64,000 nt of DNA, from assembly GCF_013415115.1 (NCBI RefSeq), contig NZ_JACCDD010000001.1, forward strand, positions 372,001 through 436,000, given 5' to 3'. The notes under the pieces are model-generated. The model made no database searches and had not been told where the DNA came from. It saw only the letters and a list, made by a program, of their open reading frames with translations. This DNA comes from Vreelandella zhaodongensis (GTDB lineage Bacteria > Pseudomonadota > Gammaproteobacteria > Pseudomonadales > Halomonadaceae). The stretch's first letter is position 1. Every line of letters begins with the position of its first letter. The translations under genes and the position numbers were made by a program. Positions 9,926 through 18,299 of this stretch are shown here, one piece after another.

Positions 9926-12621
9926 GCATTTATCGTATCCCGTTGTTCACAAAGCCGTTTTATAGCGCCATAAAGCTCATCAAGTAAGCTTTCAGCATGG
10001 TTTAGCCCGCTGGTGCGCAAGCGAGTTTCCAGTGTTTCCACCGTTAACGCAAGTTCAGGCGCACCACAGTAGCGGCTTGCACCATTCAGTGCATGCACAT
10101 GATCCAGCAAGACGTTTAAATTCTGGTTGTCAAAAGCATCACGTATCTGCTCCTCACATTCCGTCAAACTGTCGATAAGGCGCTTCAACTGCTCTTTAGC
10201 GAGATGTATTCTGCCGCCGGTCAGTCTTGCCCCCAGTTCAAGGTCAATAACTGGTAGCATCGAAGGCGGATAATAAGCGCGGTTTGTGTCATTGTCCGGC
10301 ACAGTGGTTCCTTGATCAGCGTGTAGCGTCACGCCTAAAAAGCGCTGTAGTTGCTGTTGCAGCTGCGCTTCATTAATAGGCTTAACCAATACATCGTCTA
10401 GACCCTCTGCCAGCCACTGCTGGCGCTCAGCGCTGAGTACATGAGCCGTTACGGCAATAATCGGACAACGTGCCCAGCTATTGCTAATTCGCCTTAACGC
10501 CTTAGTGGTTTGAACGCCGTCCATATCGGGCATTCGAATATCCATGAGCACCATATCGGCTTTATGTTGGCGCGCATAATCGAGCGCTTCCTGGCCGCTA
10601 GCTGCTAATACAATATGAATATGGTCAGTTTCGAGGAGGGCTTTTAATAGCTCCCGATTGGACGCGTTGTCATCCACGATCAAAATGGTCGCGGTGGGGG
10701 CGGGAAGGAGCTTAGTTGGTGTTGCTGATTGAGGCAGGCTGTCTTGTACAGGCTGCAGCATTTTCTTTAACGTTGTGGTTAATTGCGCTCTGGTAAACGG
10801 TTTACACAGCATGTCGCCTCCATGGGGCAATTCCCATGGGGGTGTTTCAAAGCTTGCTGTGCTTGCCAGGATTAGTGTTGGGCAGGATGCTTTAGCTATC
10901 ACCGTTTGCCAATATGTCTTTCGCTCACCAACGAAATCATCGTGATCCAGACCAAGTATAAGCAGCGTCTCATTACCCGACTCAATAAAGGAGACCGGGG
11001 TGGCACCCCAGCGTTCGAGGAGGTGCTCTAGCACGTGGCGCGTAGGCAAATGAGGTTCATGCAGGCGTACGATAGATGCATCGAACGCTAGCTCTTGAGG
11101 ACGCTCCTTAGCCATATCGGCCAGTAGCGGTAGAGTAAACGAGAAAGTCGCCCCCGCCCCCAGTTCACTATCAACCGAAATCTCTCCACCCATGCGTTGA
11201 ATTAGCTGTCGGCAAATCGTTAGGCCTAAGCCACTGCCACCGAATTGCCTGGAGTGGCTCGGCTCTGCTTGGGAAAAAGCGCTAAACAGCGTCTCCTGTT
11301 GCTCCTCACTCAGGCCAATGCCGGTGTCGCTAACGCTAATGTTCAGAACAACATGCTGACCCTCCTGGCTGTCCAGCATGACACGGATAATTACCTCGCC
11401 TTCCGTTGTAAATTTAAGTGCATTGCTGATTAGGTTATTAAGGACTTGGTGAATACGTAGCGGATCGCCGCATAGCGAAGAAGGCACATCGTCGTACACC
11501 ATTGCCACCAAATGCAGGTGTTTACGTTGAGCTTCAGGCGCATGCAGGCCAATCACTTCATCGACCAGCGTGACAATATCTACTTCAACTTCTTCTAACT
11601 TTAACCGGTCGGCCTCTAGTTTTGAGAAGTCCAGTACGTCATTAACGAGCATCAATAAATTGTCGCAAGCACGATGGACATGTTCCAGCCACTCTTTCTG
11701 TCGTGGGTCGAGTGATGAACGTCCTAACAAACGACAAAAACCAATAATGCCATTTAACGGCGTGCGGATCTCATGGCTCATGTTCGCTAAAAACTCAGAC
11801 TTCACGGCGTTGGCACGTAATGCACTCCGGTGGGCAAGATCGAGCTTGATATTTTGCTCTTCAATCGTCTCCATGGACTCTTGAAGCTCACTGGTTGCTT
11901 GTTCAATTTGGCTTTGCATTTCATGTTGAGCCTGGCGGAAATGTTCCGCCAGGCCATTAACATGCTCAGCAAGCAGCTTGAACTCGGTTGGGCGAGCAGA
12001 GGCTAAAAAGAGCCGATAGTCACCCCGTGACAGGCGGTAAAGGGCTTGGTTTGCCTCTTCGATAGGGCGAGTAGCGTAGCGACTGATTGCAAAAGCCACT
12101 AAAAAAAGCAGCAAACCTAACAACATCCCACCTAAGCTGAGGCTGGCAATAAGCTTGTAACGCTCTAGGGTAAGGGTGCGTATGTCTATTTCAGCTTCCA
12201 GCCAGCCCGTGTTTACAGGGTTAAAATATTGGCCAGGTGAGGTGCTGAGAGGTACCTGTAAACGCCAAATATTGTCATCCATCGTTACCGAGGTAGATAT
12301 GGGAACATTTAGGCGTGGAGGTGAAGGCATCGAGCGTCCGAGCACTAGAAGGCGGTTACCCTGCTCGTCGAAAAGTGTCACGGAACGTAATCCTTTTTGC
12401 TCAAGTAGCTGCCTGGCAATTTCTTCGAGTCGAGGCAAATCACCTTCTTCCATGGCGCTTCCCAGGCTTGGTGCCAGCAATTCACCAGCGCTCATCAAGC
12501 GCTCTTTTAATACATCACGGCCAGACATCTCACTTTGCACCACCAGTAGTAGTGCCATAATGGCGTAGACCAGCAGTGGAAAAACTAGTAGCGCAAACAA
12601 CAGACGCGTATTCAAAGACAT
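9919..12621 (-). CDS. barA: Hybrid sensor histidine kinase, BarA/GacS type
   Basis: 900 residues. Order of parts: N-terminal membrane helix, short periplasmic sensor, second membrane helix (about 160-182), HAMP, coiled coil, HisKA with H283 (MSHEIRTPLNG), HATPase (GGSGLGLTICRQL), a degenerate receiver-like segment (about 520-630), a true receiver with D694 (LMDIRMPDMDG), and an Hpt domain with H843 (HALNGAS). This tripartite layout is that of BarA/GacS, which phosphorylates UvrY/GacA and, through small RNAs, relieves CsrA/RsmA repression. It lies beside cysM-rlmD-relA, as in Pseudomonas and relatives, and is divergent from cysM. The matching response regulator is not in the window. Confidence 0.92.
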   Translation of the reverse strand: MSLNTRLLFALLVFPLLVYAIMALLLVVQSEMSGRDVLKERLMSAGELLAPSLGSAMEEGDLPRLEEIARQLLEQKGLRSVTLFDEQGNRLLVLGRSMPSPPRLNVPISTSVTMDDNIWRLQVPLSTSPGQYFNPVNTGWLEAEIDIRTLTLERYKLIASLSLGGMLLGLLLFLVAFAISRYATRPIEEANQALYRLSRGDYRLFLASARPTEFKLLAEHVNGLAEHFRQAQHEMQSQIEQATSELQESMETIEEQNIKLDLAHRSALRANAVKSEFLANMSHEIRTPLNGIIGFCRLLGRSSLDPRQKEWLEHVHRACDNLLMLVNDVLDFSKLEADRLKLEEVEVDIVTLVDEVIGLHAPEAQRKHLHLVAMVYDDVPSSLCGDPLRIHQVLNNLISNALKFTTEGEVIIRVMLDSQEGQHVVLNISVSDTGIGLSEEQQETLFSAFSQAEPSHSRQFGGSGLGLTICRQLIQRMGGEISVDSELGAGATFSFTLPLLADMAKERPQELAFDASIVRLHEPHLPTRHVLEHLLERWGATPVSFIESGNETLLILGLDHDDFVGERKTYWQTVIAKASCPTLILASTASFETPPWELPHGGDMLCKPFTRAQLTTTLKKMLQPVQDSLPQSATPTKLLPAPTATILIVDDNASNRELLKALLETDHIHIVLAASGQEALDYARQHKADMVLMDIRMPDMDGVQTTKALRRISNSWARCPIIAVTAHVLSAERQQWLAEGLDDVLVKPINEAQLQQQLQRFLGVTLHADQGTTVPDNDTNRAYYPPSMLPVIDLELGARLTGGRIHLAKEQLKRLIDSLTECEEQIRDAFDNQNLNVLLDHVHALNGASRYCGAPELALTVETLETRLRTSGLNHAESLLDELYGAIKRLCEQRDTINAR

Positions 12622-12675
12622 GAGAGAAGCTCGTTGATTCAGTGTGGTTGCCTGTCAAGCTAACGGCAGCACCGA

Positions 12676-12681
12676 TATAAT
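12676..12681 (+). promoter_or_regulatory. Perfect -10 hexamer upstream of cysM
   Basis: TATAAT lies 32 bases before the cysM start codon, in the gap between divergent genes. No good -35 hexamer sits at the expected distance, so this is a partial promoter call. Confidence 0.4.
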
Positions 12682-12712
12682 GCAGCATAATGGTGACGAG
12701 AAGGAATGTACG

Positions 12713-13609
12713 ATGAATTATCCCACGCTTGAAGATGTAGTTGGCAATACACCGCTGGTTCGCTTAAAGCGCATTACCGCCGGTCGCAATAACACACTAC
12801 TGGCCAAGCTTGAGGGTAATAACCCTGCGGGCTCAGTAAAAGACCGTCCGGCACTCTCTATGCTGAGTGAAGCGGAGGCCCGGGGGGATATCACCCCAGG
12901 CGATACGCTGGTTGAGGCAACGTCGGGCAACACCGGCATTGCGTTAGCCATGGCTGCTGCCATCAAAGGCTACAACATGACGCTGATTATGCCTGAGAAT
13001 GCGTCAGAAGAGCGTAAGCAGGCGATGGCCGCCTACGGTGCCACACTCATTTCAGCCAGCAAAGAAGGAGGCATGGAGGAAGCGCGGGATATTGCCGATG
13101 CGATGATTGCCAAGGGAGAAGGCAAGCCTCTCAATCAATTTGCCAATCCAGATAATCCGCTGGCGCACTATCGCACAACGGGGCCAGAAGTATGGCGGCA
13201 AACAGGTGGTGAAATTACTCACTTTGTAAGTTCCATGGGCACAACGGGCACCATTATGGGGGTTTCTCGCTATCTCAAAGAGCAAAATCCAGCGATCCAA
13301 ATTGTAGGCTTACAGCCCGCGGATGGGGCGAGTATCCCCGGTATTCGTCGCTGGCCAAAAGAGTACCTGCCGTCAATTTTTGAAGCACCACGGGTCGATG
13401 TCACCCTTGATATCGGCCAGCAAGAGGCCGAGGAGCATATGCGTCGATTGGCTCGAGAAGAGGGTATTCTAGCGGGGGTCTCTTCAGGTGGCAGTCTGGC
13501 AGGTGCACTGAGGATTGCAGAACAAACCGAGAACGCTGTTATTGTTTTTATTGTCTGTGACCGAGGTGATCGCTACTTGTCCACGGGCTTATTTGCCCCA
13601 GAGGTATAA
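12713..13609 (+). CDS. cysM: Cysteine synthase B (CysM)
   Basis: 298 residues from ATG 12713. AAGGA at the right spacing supports this start over an in-frame ATG at 12680. CysM makes cysteine from O-acetylserine with sulfide or thiosulfate. The PLP lysine is K43 in NPAGSVKDRP, and the phosphate-binding loop is TSGNTGIALA. The motif RRWPKEYLP near residue 210 is characteristic of CysM rather than CysK. It is followed after four bases by rlmD, a gene order seen in many gammaproteobacteria. Confidence 0.94.
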   Translation: MNYPTLEDVVGNTPLVRLKRITAGRNNTLLAKLEGNNPAGSVKDRPALSMLSEAEARGDITPGDTLVEATSGNTGIALAMAAAIKGYNMTLIMPENASEERKQAMAAYGATLISASKEGGMEEARDIADAMIAKGEGKPLNQFANPDNPLAHYRTTGPEVWRQTGGEITHFVSSMGTTGTIMGVSRYLKEQNPAIQIVGLQPADGASIPGIRRWPKEYLPSIFEAPRVDVTLDIGQQEAEEHMRRLAREEGILAGVSSGGSLAGALRIAEQTENAVIVFIVCDRGDRYLSTGLFAPEV

Positions 13610-13613
13610 ATAG

Positions 13614-15080
13614 ATGGCTATGTTGGGTAAACGGCGGCCACCTCGCCCCACTGCAGGACACTCGGGGCTCGTACGCAAACCAAACCGTAAAGCTGAGTCA
13701 AAAGAGTCCGCATCAACAGCGCTGACGATTGAGCGTCTTGCCCATGATGGGCGAGGTGTCGCACATAATGCGGCGGGCAAAACCGTGTTTGTAGATCAAG
13801 CACTGCCTGGGGAGCAGGTAGACGCTGCTGTACACGTTACCCGTAAACGGTATGACGAAGCCCATATCAAGACACGACTGACGACATCGGAACAGCGGGT
13901 TGAACCGCCGTGTCCTTACTTTGGACAGTGTGGAGGTTGTGACCTACAGCATTTAAACATTACCGCACAGCGTCAGCATAAGCGTGATGTAGTGACAGAG
14001 TTAATGGCGCGCCAGGGCATTACACTAGGCACCATTACTGCGTTAAACGGCGCTAGCGAACATTACCGACGTCGTGCACGTCTAGGTGTGAAGGTGGATG
14101 GGCAGGGCAACGTACTGCTAGGGTTTCGAGCACCCCACAGCCATCGCCTGGTTGATATTGAGCAATGTCATGTGCTGGTGCCAGCGCTTAACGCATTGAT
14201 TCTTCCGTTACGCCAGCTATTGGCAACGCTTGAGGCTCCCCGTCTCGTTGGTCATGTTGAATTACTGGCGACCCATGAGGCGATAGTGATATTGGTGCGT
14301 CAGTTAAAAGCACATGAGCAAGATATGGCTCGCTGGCAGCGCTTTGCAGAGCAGCAGCAAATTTCGCTAGGCACTTGGTTAGGGCGGGAAACGGCTGCGT
14401 TTCACTGGAATGGTGCGCAAAACGCCGTGGAACCCGTGCTACAAGAAGTGCTCAATCTTGATGAGATGGAGATTCGTCGAACGAATTTTCACCAGAAAGG
14501 CCTTGATTTTGCAGGCACTAACGCCCCCAGCGTACTAACATTACACTTCTTGCCCGGTGATTTTTTACAGGTTAATGCTGAGGTTAACCAAAAAATGGTC
14601 GCCCAGGTGGTTGAATGGCTAACACCCATGCCAGGGCAACAGTTGCTTGATCTGTTTGCGGGGATTGGTAATTTCAGCCTGCCGCTCGCCGCAGTGGGTG
14701 CCCAGGTGACTGCGGTAGAAGGTAATCCGACGATGGTGGAGCGGATTACCGCTAACGCCATAGCTAATCAATTAGATGTGAGTGCCCTACAGGCAGACTT
14801 AAGCAATGCTGACACGGTTCAAAACCTTCTAAGTGAATGTCAACAGATTGATGCGCTTGTGTTAGACCCTCCCCGCAATGGTGCGGAGGCAGTTTGCCAA
14901 GCCTTGGGCCGCTACAAAATACCGAAGGTGGCCTATATTTCTTGCGACCCAGCAACGCTTGCACGTGATGCGGCACATCTTGTGCATGCAGGTTATCGCG
15001 TTAAGCAAGTCGCAGTGGCAGATATGTTTCTACACACTGCCCATCTGGAAACACTGATGCTATTCGAATACGTGGGCTAG
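13614..15080 (+). CDS. rlmD: 23S rRNA (uracil-1939-C5)-methyltransferase RlmD
   Basis: 488 residues, somewhat longer than the usual 430-450 because of a basic N-terminal extension. A TRAM domain comes first, then the iron-sulfur motif CPYFGQCGGCDLQH. The Rossmann methyltransferase domain has LDLFAGIGNFSLPLA for SAM binding. Catalytic motifs are VLDPPRNGA and YISCDPATLARD, the latter holding the nucleophilic cysteine. The enzyme methylates a conserved uracil of 23S rRNA. It lies between cysM and relA, matching the classic rumA-relA neighbourhood. Confidence 0.94.
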   Translation: MAMLGKRRPPRPTAGHSGLVRKPNRKAESKESASTALTIERLAHDGRGVAHNAAGKTVFVDQALPGEQVDAAVHVTRKRYDEAHIKTRLTTSEQRVEPPCPYFGQCGGCDLQHLNITAQRQHKRDVVTELMARQGITLGTITALNGASEHYRRRARLGVKVDGQGNVLLGFRAPHSHRLVDIEQCHVLVPALNALILPLRQLLATLEAPRLVGHVELLATHEAIVILVRQLKAHEQDMARWQRFAEQQQISLGTWLGRETAAFHWNGAQNAVEPVLQEVLNLDEMEIRRTNFHQKGLDFAGTNAPSVLTLHFLPGDFLQVNAEVNQKMVAQVVEWLTPMPGQQLLDLFAGIGNFSLPLAAVGAQVTAVEGNPTMVERITANAIANQLDVSALQADLSNADTVQNLLSECQQIDALVLDPPRNGAEAVCQALGRYKIPKVAYISCDPATLARDAAHLVHAGYRVKQVAVADMFLHTAHLETLMLFEYVG

Positions 15081-15102
15081 GTTGCCCATTGTATCAAGCC
15101 TC

Positions 15103-15129
15103 GGTGAGGGCAATTGGATGGCCCTCACC
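15103..15129 (+). promoter_or_regulatory. Hairpin just before the relA ribosome-binding site
   Basis: GGTGAGGGC (15103-15111) and its exact complement (15121-15129) form a 9-base stem ending four bases before AAAGGA of relA. There is no T-run, so it is either a weak rlmD terminator or a 5' leader structure for relA. Confidence 0.4.
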
Positions 15130-15150
15130 CTGAAAGGATGAGTCATTGTC

Positions 15151-17427
15151 ATGGTGAAAGTGCGTGAAGACCAGCCGCTCACTAACAGCGGGAAGGTGGA
15201 CATACAGCAGTGGCTTACGCGCCTTCAAGAAGACGTACGCCTACGTGAACCTGAGCGCCTACTGCAAGCCTGTGAGCTTGCTGAACAGCTAGAGCTTGAG
15301 GCACCACGTACCCATCGCGTGTGGCTCTCGCCGGGTTCGAGTTTTCGTATGGGGCTTGAAATGGCCGACATACTATCCGAGCTCAAGCTCGATCAGCCCA
15401 CGCTGGAAGCCGCCGTACTGTATCGCGCTGTTCGTGAAGAGCTATTGAGTTTGGAAGCAGTCACGAAACGCTTTGGTGAAGAAGTATCTACGCTGATCGA
15501 AGGCGTTTTGCAGATGGCCGCTATTAGCTATCCATTAGCGCCCAACCATGGCATGGGGCAGCATAATCAGCAGGAAAATCTGCGCAAGATGCTGGTGAAT
15601 ATGGTCAGCGATGTACGCGTTGCACTGATCAAAATTGCTGAGCGTACGTGTGCACTTCGTCAAGTAAAAGACGCCCCCCGTGAAAAGTGTCTGCAAGTGG
15701 CACGCGAAGTGGCCGACATCTACGCGCCGCTCGCTCACCGTTTAGGCATTGGCCAGCTTAAATGGGAGCTTGAGGATCTCTCATTTCGCTATTTGCACGA
15801 AGATGAATATAAAGCAATTGCCAAGTTATTAGCAGAAAAGCGCCTAGACCGAGACCGCTATATCCACGATGTCGTCGAAACACTTAAAGGCCTGATGGAA
15901 GCCCAGCACATTCACCGTTATGACGTTGATGGTCGGGCTAAGCACATTTACTCTATCTGGCGCAAAATGAAGCGCAAACGGATTGATTTTTCCCAGGTAC
16001 ACGATGTCCGAGCAGTGCGTATTCTGGTGCCTGAAGTGGCGGACTGCTACACCGTGCTGGGGATTGTTCACTCCAGTTGGCATCATGTCCCCAACGAGTT
16101 TGATGACTATATCGCCAATCCGAAGAAAAACGGCTACCAGTCGCTGCACACCGCGGTGATGGGGCCAGAAAATAAGGTGCTGGAAATCCAGATTCGAACC
16201 TTCGCCATGCATGACGAGGCGGAGCTGGGTGTGTGCGCACACTGGCGCTATAAAGGTCATGATACCAACGCCAAAAGCCGTAGTTATGAAGAAAAAATTG
16301 CTTGGTTGCGGCAGGTGCTTGAGTGGCAGGATGAAGTAGGTGGCTTTGGTGATCTACGTGAAGGACTCTCTAGCGATGTGGCTCCTGATCGCATCTATGT
16401 CTTTACCCCCGATGGCCATGTTATTGACCTGCCGCGTATTGCTACGCCTATCGATTTCGCTTACCGAGTGCATACTGAAATTGGTCACCGCTGCCGTGGG
16501 GCCAAGATTAATGGTCGGATAGTACCGCTTACCTACAAGTTAAAAACCGGTCAGCAAGTCGAGATTCTAACGGCCACTAAAGGAGGCCCCAGCCGCGACT
16601 GGCTAAACCCCAGTTTGGGTTATGTGCGCACCTCGCGGGCGCGAGCCAAAATCCAGGCATGGTTTAAGTACCAAGCGCGCGACCAGAACCTGGAGGAAGG
16701 GCGGGCGCTGTTCGAGCGGGAGATGCGTCGCTTAGACGTTGAAGGGCTTGATCTTGCCAAGCTTGCTGATGCTGTTAACTACCAAAATGCCGACGATATG
16801 TATGCGGCTCTTGGTGCGGGAGATCTGCGCATTGGCCAAGTGCTTCATCAAGCTCAGCAGTTGTTTGGTGAAACGGACGATCAAGAACAGTTAGATCGGC
16901 TGCTGGCGAAGCCCCGTCGTCAGCCAAGCAAAGCAACGAAAAGCGATATCACAGTGCTGGGGGTCGGTAACTTAAAGACCAGCATGGCTAACTGCTGTCG
17001 GCCAGTGCCAGGTGAGCCGATTGTCGGTTTTATTACACAAGGTCGCGGCGTCACCGTCCATCGCCAGGACTGCAGCAACATCCTGCAATTGCGCATGGAA
17101 GAGCCCCAGCGCATTATCGAAGTTGAGTGGGGCGAACGCGCCCACACCCGTTACCCCGTCACTATTGAAATTCAGGCGTGGGATCGCTCCGGCTTACTTC
17201 GCGATGTGACTGGGCTGCTAGGCAACGAAAAGGTTAATGTATTAGCAGTGAATACGCTGACGGATACTGACGAGGGGATTGCGCGATTACGCATCACGCT
17301 GGAAGTCGATGGCCTTGAATCGTTAGGCCGCCTGTTTTCCCGTATCCAGCAATTGCCCAACGTCACCGAAGTGCGCCGCCTGCGCAATGCCGACCCAGAG
17401 AAGAACGCCCGAAGAGGAGGTGCCTGA
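15151..17427 (+). CDS. relA: GTP pyrophosphokinase RelA
   Basis: 758 residues. RelA makes (p)ppGpp on ribosomes carrying uncharged tRNA. Order: an N-terminal hydrolase-like domain that appears degenerate (no HD pair at the expected place), the synthetase domain (VHDVRAVRILVPEVADCY; NPKKNGYQSLHTAV), TGS (DRIYVFTPDGHVIDLP), a zinc-finger/conserved-cysteine region (SMANCCRPVPG) and a C-terminal ACT domain. The missing HD motif and the neighbours rlmD and mazG favour RelA over the bifunctional SpoT. It ends in a one-base overlap with mazG. Confidence 0.95.
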   Translation: MVKVREDQPLTNSGKVDIQQWLTRLQEDVRLREPERLLQACELAEQLELEAPRTHRVWLSPGSSFRMGLEMADILSELKLDQPTLEAAVLYRAVREELLSLEAVTKRFGEEVSTLIEGVLQMAAISYPLAPNHGMGQHNQQENLRKMLVNMVSDVRVALIKIAERTCALRQVKDAPREKCLQVAREVADIYAPLAHRLGIGQLKWELEDLSFRYLHEDEYKAIAKLLAEKRLDRDRYIHDVVETLKGLMEAQHIHRYDVDGRAKHIYSIWRKMKRKRIDFSQVHDVRAVRILVPEVADCYTVLGIVHSSWHHVPNEFDDYIANPKKNGYQSLHTAVMGPENKVLEIQIRTFAMHDEAELGVCAHWRYKGHDTNAKSRSYEEKIAWLRQVLEWQDEVGGFGDLREGLSSDVAPDRIYVFTPDGHVIDLPRIATPIDFAYRVHTEIGHRCRGAKINGRIVPLTYKLKTGQQVEILTATKGGPSRDWLNPSLGYVRTSRARAKIQAWFKYQARDQNLEEGRALFEREMRRLDVEGLDLAKLADAVNYQNADDMYAALGAGDLRIGQVLHQAQQLFGETDDQEQLDRLLAKPRRQPSKATKSDITVLGVGNLKTSMANCCRPVPGEPIVGFITQGRGVTVHRQDCSNILQLRMEEPQRIIEVEWGERAHTRYPVTIEIQAWDRSGLLRDVTGLLGNEKVNVLAVNTLTDTDEGIARLRITLEVDGLESLGRLFSRIQQLPNVTEVRRLRNADPEKNARRGGA

Positions 17428-18266
17428 TGCGTTATAGCGTAGATGACCTGCTGATGTTGATGGCGGTGCTTCGCGATGCGGAACAGGGGTGCCCTTGGGA
17501 CATTAAGCAAGACTGGGACAGCATCGTCCCCCATACGCTGGAGGAGGCTTACGAAGTTGCTGACGCTATTGAGCGGCGCGCTTTTGATGAACTGCCTAGC
17601 GAACTGGGCGACCTGCTGTTTCAAGTGGTGTATTACGCCCAGTTTGGTGCCGAGGAGCAGCGCTTCGATTTTCACGATATCGTCGATACGCTGACTGCGA
17701 AGATGCTGCGACGTCATCCACATGTATTTCCCGATGGCACGCTAGCGTCACGACGCCCACCTGGCATGAGTGCTGAGGATGTACAAACCCAGCAAGTCAA
17801 TTCGCGCTGGGAAGCACTCAAAGCCAACGAGCGTGCTGAACGTGCCCAACAAAGCACTCCCTCAGTGCTTGATGACGTTCCGCGCACGCTGCCTGCGCTT
17901 AGTCGCGCAGCAAAGCTCTCGAAGCGTGCCGCCCGGGTTGGGTTCGATTGGCCGGATGCCCGCGGTGTGTTGGACAAAATCCGTGAAGAGCTGGATGAAG
18001 TCGAGGAAGCTCTTGCCGAGGGCAACCAGCAGCACGCTCAAGAAGAAGTTGGCGACCTGCTGTTTGCAGTAACCAATTTAGCGCGCACCTTGGGGGCTGA
18101 CCCCGAACAATGCTTGCGTACCACAAATACCAAATTTGAGCGCCGCTTTCGCTACGTAGAGCGCGAGCTTGCCGCCGATGCGCGTCCGCTAACCGACGCC
18201 TCGCTGGATGAAATGGAAACACACTGGCAAGCCGCTAAAGCACAAGAAAAAACGCTTACCCCTTAA
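17427..18266 (+). CDS. mazG: Nucleoside triphosphate pyrophosphohydrolase MazG
   Basis: 279 residues with two MazG domains. The first, near residues 15-100, has CPWDIKQ and the EEAYEV...ELGDLLFQVV metal box. The second, near 170-250, has EELDEVEEAL and EEVGDLLFAV. MazG hydrolyses NTPs to NMPs and in E. coli lowers ppGpp-linked effects during starvation, which fits its coupling to relA. The start overlaps the relA stop (TGATG) and has a strong GAGGAGG site. No mazEF toxin-antitoxin pair lies between relA and mazG, unlike E. coli. Confidence 0.95.
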   Translation: MRYSVDDLLMLMAVLRDAEQGCPWDIKQDWDSIVPHTLEEAYEVADAIERRAFDELPSELGDLLFQVVYYAQFGAEEQRFDFHDIVDTLTAKMLRRHPHVFPDGTLASRRPPGMSAEDVQTQQVNSRWEALKANERAERAQQSTPSVLDDVPRTLPALSRAAKLSKRAARVGFDWPDARGVLDKIREELDEVEEALAEGNQQHAQEEVGDLLFAVTNLARTLGADPEQCLRTTNTKFERRFRYVERELAADARPLTDASLDEMETHWQAAKAQEKTLTP

Positions 18267-18299
18267 CAACTAATGCGACCCCGCAAGGAGGCCATGCCA

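Noticed and set aside
12176..12568. 130-residue plus-strand open frame inside the BarA-type kinase gene
   Set aside because: Ser/Arg-rich shadow of the kinase's sensor region on the other strand.
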